From Anastrepha obliqua (Eukaryota; Arthropoda; Insecta; Diptera; Tephritidae): DNA of 64,000 nt. Under the pieces are notes generated by a model. That model was not told the DNA's origin, ran no database searches, and saw nothing but the letters and a program-made list of their open reading frames with translations. The stretch is from NCBI RefSeq assembly GCF_027943255.1, contig NC_072895.1, forward strand, positions 48,706,001-48,770,000. The letters run 5' to 3'. A program made the position numbers and the translations under genes. Below, one piece after another: positions 56,209 through 64,000 of this stretch (positions are counted from its first letter, which is position 1; each line of letters begins with the position of its first letter).

Positions 56209-57071
56209 GATGCTTTCCATTTAAATTCAACCGGGCTATTCGGGTCATGTTCTTCGATTTCGATGTAACTTAAATATGTTGCTCTCTGGTCAAAATAATG
56301 AGACACGTATTTTTTTGTTCGCCCGAAAAAATTTTTTTTCAAGAGTTATCGGCAATTTTGTTTTTCGCCTCAAACTCGATTTTTTTTAATTATATAAGAA
56401 ATTTTTTTTTTTTTAAATGCCCATAACTTAGTCAAAAATGAACCGATTTTAATAATTTTGGGTTCAAAATGATCGTAATTACATACACAAGCGACTTCAT
56501 GTAGAAACAATTGCAAAAAAGTAGTTGAAATTTTTTTATTTAGCAAAAAAGAAAAAAAAAATGAAATTTTTTCGAAATTCAATATTTCAAAAAGTGTACT
56601 TTTTTTTTTTTATAACTTTTTCCAAATCAAAAGGATATCTCAAACTTTAATTGAGCTGCATGCCTAGTAGCTAAAATGCGTTGTTTTTGAGTAATGAATT
56701 TTTGAATAAACACCCTGCTTCGCACTTTTTGTTTTTCGCAAAATAAAAAATTTTCAACTACTTTTTTGCAACTATTTCTATATGAAATCGCTCGTGTAAG
56801 TAATGACGATCATTTTGAACCCAAAATTATTAAAATCGGTTCATTTTTGACTAAGTTATGAGCATTTAAAAAAAAAAAAATCTTATATTATTAAAAAAAA
56901 TCGATTTTGAGCCGAAAAACAAAATTGCCGATAAAGCTAGAAAAAAATTTTTTTTGGGCGAAAAAAAAAATACGTGTCTCATTATTTTGACCAGAGAGCA
57001 ACATATTTAAGTTACATCGAAATCGAAGAACATGACCCGAATAGCCCGGTTGAATTTAAATGGAAAGCATC
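56209..57071. repeat. Large palindrome: ~345-bp inverted arms around ~170-bp spacer
   Basis: The left arm (56209-56557) and right arm (56726-57071) are reverse complements. The outer ~110 bp are identical (starting 'gatgctttccatttaaattc' on the left and ending in its complement on the right); the inner A/T-rich parts show scattered differences. Each arm carries the same potentially coding stretch reading outward ('YVSHYFDQRATYLSYIEIEE'), on the minus strand in the left arm and the plus strand in the right arm. The left-arm version extends into an ORF to 56037. Transcription through it would give a long hairpin RNA. No terminal target duplication was identified. The element lies about 640 bp upstream of the Elk exon. 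Confidence 0.88.
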
Positions 57072-57482
57072 AACTGTCAAATGAAAATGTGTGATATTAC
57101 AACATCTTGTCGTTCTGCTAAAATTTATTTTATATTTTTATAAAAAACTTAAGCGCCAACAATTTCATAAAGCAAATTACAACTATTTTCAGCTTGTTGA
57201 CACTACTTGAACTTAAAATGGACAAATTTAAAAGCAATACTCTGCCTGCCATTTGAATGGGGCCATAACAAGATGGATCAAAATAACAGGAAAATGAGTT
57301 TTTAGGCTCATAAAACCAGTTATTGACCACACATTTTTGAATTTTCTCAAATACTTTAGTATGCTATTTGTTAGCCATTTTTATCTTATAGGTATTAATT
57401 ATGAAAAATTAATAAATTCATTTCTACGAATTTCTTATAGATAATGAAAACATACATATTTAGGAAAATAATATAATATATA
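57072..57482. other. Spacer
   Basis: AT-rich, no signature. Confidence 0.4.
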
Positions 57483-57628
57483 CAAGGTGGTGCAAAATTA
57501 ATCATCCTCTCGTCAGTCATATTTGACACTTGCGATCAAGAATCCAAAAAAAAATCTTTTGTATTTTATTTAGTAAAAATGTTATTCAAAAACTAAATAG
57601 ATTGCTTGATTAATATCACGCCACCTTG
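57483..57628. mobile_element. 146-bp MITE (mariner-superfamily type)
   Basis: Left end CAAGGTGGTGCAAAATTAAT and, inverted at the right, CAAGGTGGCGTGATATTAAT; TA on both sides (57481-57482, 57629-57630). No coding capacity. Ends resemble in layout, but are not the same as, those of mariner family A. It sits 82 bp upstream of the Elk exon, inside the presumed intron. Confidence 0.85.
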
Positions 57629-57646
57629 TATATATATCTATTATAA

Positions 57647-58173
<527 letters not shown>

Positions 58174-59072
58174 AAGGGTGGTTAAGTTTCAAGGCGCGGT
58201 GTTGGTTTTGAATAAAATACAGTTTTTTAGGAAATTATTGTCATTTCTTTTTATTATGATGGCCAAATGGCCGTCACGACCTTGTCGGCACACCTCCATC
58301 CGATGGTCCAAATTTTCGATGACGCTGAGACATAATTGAGGTTCTATGCCGTTAATGTGCCGAACTATCTCATCCTTTAGCTTTTGAATTGTTAGTGGCT
58401 TATCGACGTACACCTCCTATTTCAAATAACCCCAAAGAAAGAAGTCCAACGGTGTCAAATCACATGATCTTGACGGCCAATCGACATCGCCGCGACGTGA
58501 AATTATTCGGCCATCAATTTTTTCGCGCAAAAGAGCCATTGTTTCGTTAGCTGTGTGACAAGTGGCACCATTCTGTTGAAACCACATATCGTCCACATCC
58601 ATATCTTCCAATTCGGGCCATAAAAAGTTCGTTATCATCTCAAAATGGCGAACACAATTCACAGTAACTGCCTGACCGGCCTCATTGTGGAAAAAAAACG
58701 GCCCAATGATGCCGCCGACCCATAAACCGCACCAAACAGTCACTCTTTGTGGGTGCATTGGTTTTTCGGCAATCACTCTTGGATTATCATTCACCCAAAT
58801 GCGGCAATTCTGCTTATTGACGAATCCACTGGGGTGAAAATGTGCCTCATCACTTAAGATGATTTTCTTCACGAAGTGCGCGATATGCATTTTGATTTGA
58901 ACGCCCGTTTTCATAATAAGCCTGAATAACTTTAACGCATTGCTCGATTGTCTCTCCATGGTTCTAATTGAATTAGTCTGAAATTGAAAAATGTCTAATG
59001 AGATGTAGAAAAAAACTTGATGTTCAGGTGTGGTTTACATTAAACATCGGCCCTTCAAATTTAACGATCCTT
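58174..59072 (-). mobile_element. Rosa-type (DD41D) transposon, internally deleted, complete ends
   Basis: Ends AAGGGTGGTTAAGTTTCAAG (58174) and, inverted at 59072, AAGGATCGTTAAATTTGAAG, with flanking TA. The minus-strand start (ATG 58959) reads in one frame into 'KKIILSDEAHFHPSGFVNKQ' (first Asp). The first ~25 codons make sense only in a second frame ('TIEQCVKVIQAYYENGRS'), so the DNA-binding domain was deleted and the frames no longer agree. It continues with 'RVTVWCGLWVGGIIGPFFFH' and 'MDVDDMWFQQNGATCHTANE', where Asn replaces the second catalytic Asp. 'SRSCDLTPLDFFLWGYLK' holds the third, 41 residues downstream. An in-frame TAG (58417-58419) then splits off 'VYVDKPLTIQKLKDEIVRHI'. Element length is about 900 bp. 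Confidence 0.92.
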
Positions 59073-59417
59073 TATATGAGTAGTGTGTGTGCTATTTATA
59101 TTTCTCTAAGTAATTGCAGACTTTGACATGTGGTTGTTTAAGAAGGGTTACATTTCTTCCAATTTATATCTTTCTCGATAATTGGGAACTAGTGTTTTAT
59201 AAGGTAGGTGAGATCTAGTACGCTCTGCATTACTTTTCCCTAGTGTTAGAGTAGCGTAAAATTTAAGAAATTTTGTGTATTTAAAAGAATACAAGTTTTT
59301 CAGTCTTTTTTATTATTGAGTATGTATTTCAAGTCGATTGTATTTCTGCTATGAAAATGCTCCTGAATATATACATATTTAGTATTTGAGTATAACTAAA
59401 ATTTTTGTCTCGGAGTC
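59073..59417. other. Intron spacer
   Basis: AT-rich, no signature apart from a short 'gatctagtacgctctgcatt' block near 59211 that recurs near 59730. Confidence 0.4.
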
Positions 59418-59690
59418 TAATTTGACCGAATTTTTGTTTTCAACCCGAATCTTGTGTTTTTACATATTTGGAAAGGTTGACGTTTCTGTAGATTTGTGTA
59501 AAAATTTCAAACAAATCAGACGAAAACTGAGGGAGTTAAACAACTTGGACTGAGAGGCTGTAGCCAGGGCAATTAGGTGCTAGAGAGGCTTTAGGCTTAT
59601 ATGACCGATTTTTGTTTTCAACCCGATTCTTGTGCTTTTTACATATTTGAAAAAGTTGACGCTTCCATAGATTTGCGGAACGTGCCTTTT
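59418..59690. repeat. Direct repeat of about 75 bp
   Basis: 'tttttgttttcaacccgaat' followed by 'cttgtg..ttttacatattt' and 'gttgacg.ttc..tagattt' occurs at about 59422 and again at about 59606, roughly 185 bp apart. Together with the repeated 'gatctagtacgc' block (59211, 59730) this may represent duplicated 3'UTR sequence of the minus-strand LINE at 59883-60161. Confidence 0.55.
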
Positions 59691-59882
59691 CGGCAATTTT
59701 CAAACTAGTGCATAATGGGACAGTTCAGATCTAGTACGCGTTGCATCTCTTTCCAGTACCAACACCAAATTCTAGAGATATTGAGCTCATGGGTTTTTAT
59801 GCCCTCTACTCATCACATCATCTCACCCAAACCAAGTTCCCTTGGTAAACTTAGAGTGCTAAGTTCCTTTGCTTAACTTAAG

Positions 59883-60161
59883 TCAGTGTTGGGCTGAGCG
59901 TATGTGCCGCTCGAGATATCTCATTCTTTTTCGCGCCTTAACATTAAATTCGATAAGAAGATGTGCTGGAGTTTCCGCGGACTGGACACAGAAAAGACAA
60001 AAGTCAGTAGACCATATCTCAATCTTGTGTAGATGGCTATAAAATCTGCAGTGACCTGTGAAAATGCCCGTCTGTAGTCTCAGTATGTCCTTAGAGAGGG
60101 TTTGCCTGAGCTTCCTTTGATTAAACACCCCTCCAGTAAGGACTTCGCCTGACGTAGCCAT
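59883..60161 (-). pseudogene. LINE C-terminal fragment, minus strand
   Basis: The minus strand reads 'LSKDILRLQTGIFTGHCRFY', 'SHLHKIEIWSTDFCLFCVQS' and 'AETPAHLLIEFNVKARKRMR'. The 'L....GHC....HL..I.....C..C....ET..HLL..C...' pattern is the common end of RNase H-bearing insect LINEs. The last Cys of the knuckle is changed to Phe/Asn here. RNase H and reverse transcriptase are missing, so the copy is strongly 5' truncated. Confidence 0.72.
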
Positions 60162-61204
60162 TTAAGTGAAGTAGTTTATAAATGCTACAATGGGACTAGT
60201 TCTATACCGGATGTTCGCTTTGTTTCGCTTACATTTCTATGCAACAATTTACATGCTTTAATTCCCATGCATCAGTTGCCCATAAGCTGCTGCTAATCCA
60301 CTCGCTGGCAGTTAAGTGTTGCTTAAGTGTTTATGATTCAATTCTTGTTGTTGCTGCTGTTGTTTAAAAGTTGCAACCGATTGGAGAGCTGCTTACTGCA
60401 TACTTACTTGCCCGTAATGCTCATATGTAGCTTAAAATATGAATCGCTTACGCAATAAAAGGGAAAATTAATTAAATTAATTGCACACAAGTTCGCCTCT
60501 TAAAGTATTTATGAAGTAATCTTAACTGAATTTAAGGACCCATACAGCAAATGCTTTCATTAAATTAAAGTCGGAACTTCAAGTAAGTTTTAAGAACTGC
60601 ATGCTGAAATAATTTAATATGAAAATTTACGGGTACTCGAGAAAATAGCACCTTCTTATAGAAACTATTTTAAAAGCTTTAAGTTATTCAATAAACTCTA
60701 TTATGCTTTATTTACAGTTACGCTATTGTCTGGAGGCTGCATTAATTCTCATTCACCTGTATACTTTTCTGCGATTTACAAGTATAATAGTGTAGGAAAG
60801 AGAATACTTAAAGTAGTTTCTAGGAAGTCGTGGGTGGTTTGCATAACAGCTTCCTTTAGAATTCTCCTTCAATTTGGTTAATTGTGCTGCCAGTTTATTT
60901 TTGTTATATATCTACAACGTCATCAGTGGATGTGTTGGCGGCATACTGCTTGCATAAACTTTGGTGTTGCAGTGTGAATATACCAAAATGCTGATGGGCG
61001 TAAGCAACGTCACATTCTTGCATTTTGCTTACATATGTAAATGTATGCATGGCCAAAGGGGCAAGAGCTACTATTTTACATGCTCGCTTACATACTCTTA
61101 TTTATTGATTCAGATTGATTGCTGACTAACTTAAGGATTTAGAATATAGCCAGCATGCGCTGCGCTGCCAATAAGAAAAAGTATTTCATTGTCAAGTATT
61201 TTAA
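60162..61204. other. Probably unique intronic DNA
   Basis: No transposon signature. Composition is balanced in 60210-60430 (with TTGTTGTTGCTGCTGTTG) and 60880-61090. These are reasonable places to look for conserved regulatory sequence of the Elk locus, but nothing specific can be claimed. Confidence 0.4.
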
Positions 61205-61823
61205 TATAAATGGGTTCCTGGGCACAGGAACTTGCCAGGAGGAAGTCGGCAGAAACGGCTCCAGTTGTCCCCCTCTCAGACATCGGTATCCCCTTGGCTG
61301 TCGTTAAAGGGGAACAACACAATTTCTTTCTAAGAAAAGCGCAAGACAGATGGAGGTCTGTCTCATCATGTGCTATTTCAAAAGCACTATGGCCTCAATA
61401 TGATAGAAGCAGAACGCTTAAGGTGATGGGAATCCCCCGTCATTCAATTTTCAAACTCCTTGCGGTGTTCATTGGTCACTGGGTGGTAATCATGCGGAGA
61501 AGCTTGGATCTCCGTACAACCCCTATCGCAGACGCTGTGGAGATCTTGCAGAGAAAGAGACTGTGGAATACTTTCTCTGCAAATGCCCGGCTCTGGCAGC
61601 GAGGCGCTTGAGAGTCCTAATGACTTGAAGAAATTCTCCAGCATAGATCCCTTTTCTCTCCTCCGCTACATCAATAGCGGTGGATGGCTGTAGACGGTTT
61701 TTTCTCTTCCCTAAATCCTTTCACAGGTAGTGGTCCACATTATGGTATCAAAACGGCACGTAAAGGGCTACTTGTAGTATACCTGGGGTACTCTTGCCAT
61801 CTTACCTACCTACCTACCTACCA
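61205..61823 (+). pseudogene. RNase H-bearing LINE 3' end with TACC tail
   Basis: The plus strand starts inside the last part of the RNase H domain ('AQELARRKSAETAP'), then 'DIGIPLAVVKGEQHNFFLRK', 'QDRWRSVSSCAISKALWPQY' and 'DRSRTLKVMGI', with 'LAVFIGHW'. After a frameshift it has the Cys/His knuckle 'RRRCGDLAEKETVEYFLCKC' and 'PALAARRLRVL', and, shifted again, 'SLLRYINSGGWL' plus stop near 61690. A 3'UTR of about 110 bp runs into (TACC)n at 61804-61823. Related to, but not the same family as, the LINE at 2727-4305. Confidence 0.82.
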
Positions 61824-62535
61824 TTTTATTATAAAGAGTTTTATTTATTAACCTTTTTATTTGTTTTTCCACCTTTCGTAAAGAAAAGTGTTTTAGAATT
61901 TATCACTCGAGAGAAAGAAAAAAGGGAAAAATTATAAAAATCAACAGAATTATTCAATAAATTAGAATTTAATAAGCTGTGCAACTGCGAAATGTTTCTG
62001 GAAATTCTAATCAGAAATTTCGGATTGGCATGGAAAGCTGGTGGAATTTTTCTAATTTGTTAATACAATTTTGAAGTTTAATTTGTATAGTCTTTGTAGA
62101 CACAGAGCTATACTTTTAGAAAACAGTAATGAAAGTTACAAAAAAAAACACAAATCTAAATTGTTAAAAATATTGCTGTGCAGCCATTTGCGTGTTATTG
62201 TTATGGTAGCAGCATAAACATGTGCTGCTGGAGTGACAGTCCTTGGCCGGATATAAGTCCGGGTCGTTCCGGTAAGGTAGAACCGAGTGCCATGGGAACG
62301 TGCTGCCATTTGGTCGCTTGGTGTACTTCTAGTAACAGCTCTTGTGATTGATTTATTGTTATGGACGGGCAATTATAGCTGTTGCATTAAAAGAGCATAT
62401 TAATGGAGGTCATGCTAAAAATTCTAAGAGTCTAAACATCCTTTGCTTTCCATCATCGATTCCATGTGAAGTGATCGAAGTTTTTGGGATGTGGTTTTAA
62501 ATTTTCCTAAAAATTGGTTTATTTGTAGGCTTGAG
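61824..62535. other. Non-coding intron spacer
   Basis: AT-rich left part; 62195-62345 is GC-richer but without a recognised feature. Confidence 0.4.
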
Positions 62536-62544
62536 TATAAGAGG

Positions 62545-62854
62545 CCGCGTAGCCGAATGGGTTGGTGCGTGATTACCATTCGGAATTCGCAGAGAGAACG
62601 TTGGTTCGAATCTCGGTGAAACACTAAAATGAAGAAAAACGTTTTTCTAATAGCGGTCGCCCCTCGGCAGGCAATGGCAAACCTCCGAGTGTATTTCTGC
62701 CATGAAAAAGCTCCTCATAAAATATCCGCCGTTCGGAGTCGGCTTGAGACTGTAGGTCCCTCCATTTGTGGAACAACAACAAGACGCACACCACAAATAG
62801 GAGGATGAGCTCGGCTAAACACCCAAAAAGGATGTACGCGCCAATTATAATATA
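62545..62854 (+). mobile_element. tRNA-derived SINE, copy 7 (best-preserved, with target duplication)
   Basis: A box 'cgtagccgaatgggttggtg' near 62548, B box 'ggttcgaatctcggtgaaa' near 62604, full body and the 3' end 'ggatgtacgcgccaattata'. A 9-bp direct repeat TATAAGAGG flanks it (62536-62544 and 62855-62863), although the left copy overlaps the usual first bases of the SINE, so the duplication may be shorter. With copy 5 it gives the clearest family sequence. Confidence 0.93.
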
Positions 62855-63068
62855 TATAAGAGGAAGTAAACTGCGAAAATTAAAAAAAAAAAATTATAAT
62901 TTTGAGACTTACTCCATGTTGAAAATTTTGCTATAGAGTTCAGATATCGTACGTACAAATTTATATATTTTTAAGATAAATAACTTTTTTTTTTTAATTT
63001 AAAAACCTTTATTTTTTATTCAAAGTTTTATTAGCACAAATTTAAATTTTTCATTTTAGAAAAAAATA

Positions 63069-64000
63069 CGAGGTGTGTTAAAAAAATACGATGAATTTTC
63101 AAATATCGCCCACATTCGACCTTCGATTATTATTTTTGTATGTTGGTATACTCGTCTCAAAAATATATTCATGATTTTAGCAATATAGCATACTCAGTTT
63201 GTTTGTGAGAGGCAGAAATAAGACAAGTGTTTTTTTTCGTGTTCGGCGATTTTCTGCTATAAAAAAACAAAACAAAGAGATCAAAGAAGTTGCATCAAAT
63301 TTTGTGTAAAAAATGGAATTAAGTGTTCAGAAACACTTGAAATGTTGACAGTGGCATACGGTGAGAGTATATATATATATACAAATAATTGGCGCGTACA
63401 CCCCTTTTTGGTGTCCTCCTATTTGTGACGTGCGTCTTGATGTTCTTCCACAAATGGAGGGATTTACAGTTTCAAGCCGACTCCGAACGGCAGATATCAT
63501 ATTTTATGCGGAGCTTTTTCATGGTCAGAGTACTCTGAGTCAAAAGAAATGTTTACAAGATGTGAATAACGGAGTTCGCTCTGGGCGCCCCAGCACATCA
63601 ACAACCGATGAAAATGTTGAAAAAGGGAAGAAAATTGTTATGGAGAATCGTCGAATCACAATTTTAGAAGTTGCTGGGGAATATCGGTTGGCGTAAATGA
63701 TGACCCATATTTGCTTAAAAGGGTCATAACTGGTGACGAATCATGGGTGTATGGTTGAGACATCGAAACCAAAGACCAGTCGTCCCAAAGAAAGACCCCA
63801 GGAGAGCCAAGACCAAAAAAGCACGTCAAATTCGATAAAATTTCAAGGTTTGGCTCACTGTTTTCTTTGATTTTCATGGCGTAGTGCATCAGGAGTTTTT
63901 ACCACAAGACCGTATGGTAAATACGCCACTTGCGTAAAGCAATACAAAAAAAAAACCCGGAATTGTGGAAAAAATGCATGTCTTTTGCATCTTGAAAATT
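63069..64000 (+). mobile_element. Mariner interrupted by a SINE; runs off the window
   Basis: The left end 'CGAGGTGTGTTAAAAAAATA' follows TA (63067-63068). The transposase starts near 63313 with 'KNGIKCSETLEMLTVAYGES', is cut by the SINE at 63370-63526, and resumes with 'STLS', then 'DVNNGVRSGRPSTSTTDENV' and 'MENRRITILEVAGE'. After a deletion of the linker it reads 'NDDPYLLKRVITGDESWVYG' (first catalytic Asp at about 63737), a stop, 'RQIR'-like and 'DFHGVVHQEFLPQ'-like text with frame breaks. The window ends at 'NACLLHLEN', the place of the second catalytic block. The right end is outside the window. Non-functional. Confidence 0.85.
63370..63526 (-). mobile_element. 5'-truncated SINE, copy 8, nested in a mariner
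   Basis: In minus orientation it runs from 'catgaaaaagctccgcata' (63520 downward) through 'gttcggagtcggcttgaaac', 'caagacgcacgtcacaaa' and 'gtgtacgcgccaattattt' to a TATATATA tail at its 3' end (63370 upward). The 5' half with the promoter boxes is absent. It is flanked by AGAGTA at 63364-63369 and 63527-63532, a target-site duplication. When the SINE is ignored, the mariner coding sequence joins across the site. Confidence 0.92.

Overview
The window looks like one stretch of a fly nuclear genome (Diptera, higher Brachycera). A tephritid fruit fly fits best, but this is inferred from the repeat types and general character, not proven. It is AT-rich, has no operons and no bacterial gene layout. 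I found one host exon I can identify with confidence. It lies at 57711-57830 (+) and is the first coding exon of an Elk-type (KCNH, eag-like) voltage-gated potassium channel. It has a strong 3' splice site, the start codon, the conserved PAS N-cap and a consensus GTAAGT donor. The rest of the window is best read as sequence upstream of that exon (probably a long 5'UTR intron or flank) and, after 57830, as the following intron.

Nearly everything else recognisable is transposable-element DNA. Going left to right: a tRNA-derived SINE (1277); an RNase H-bearing LINE on the minus strand (2727-4305); a TTAA-flanked non-autonomous element (4494-5131); a mariner (6752-7717) beside a minus-strand LINE (7733-8800); a DD41D rosa-type element (10612-11560); a SINE plus a foldback-like inverted array of 129-bp units (13931-15418); gypsy-type and LINE ORF1-type remnants (16.5-18.1 kb); and a run of Tc1/mariner fossils (18.1-25.7 kb). 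Next come rosa-type, LINE and SINE pieces (26.7-28.9 kb), a Tc1 element (31959-33244), a SINE/mariner/LINE/deletion-derivative cluster (35.1-37.5 kb), RTE-type LINE pieces (38-39 and 45-50.5 kb), and an R1-type LINE 3' end (44.3-45.2 kb).

The right third holds the best preserved and strangest elements. There is an almost intact 2,443-bp piggyBac-type transposon with perfect 19-bp ends and TTAA duplications (51316-53758), a pogo/Tigger-like 573-bp non-autonomous element (54285-54857), a third copy of the TTAA-flanked family running into an ~860-bp near-perfect palindrome (56209-57071), and a 146-bp MITE only ~80 bp from the Elk exon. Further right are a rosa-type copy (58174-59072), two LINE 3' ends, and a mariner split by a reversed SINE with a visible target duplication (63069-64000).

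At least eight SINE copies and about fifteen Tc1/mariner-superfamily pieces from several lineages are present. Most carry frameshifts, internal deletions or lost catalytic residues. The piggyBac element and one RTE copy are close to open (one frameshift and one in-frame stop respectively), which suggests more recent activity. Several insertions use the TA-rich tails of SINEs as landing sites. Two splice-acceptor-like ORF segments (33804-34009 + and 37492-37737 -) could be real exons but are unidentified. I saw no rRNA, no convincing tRNA gene and no CRISPR-like array.
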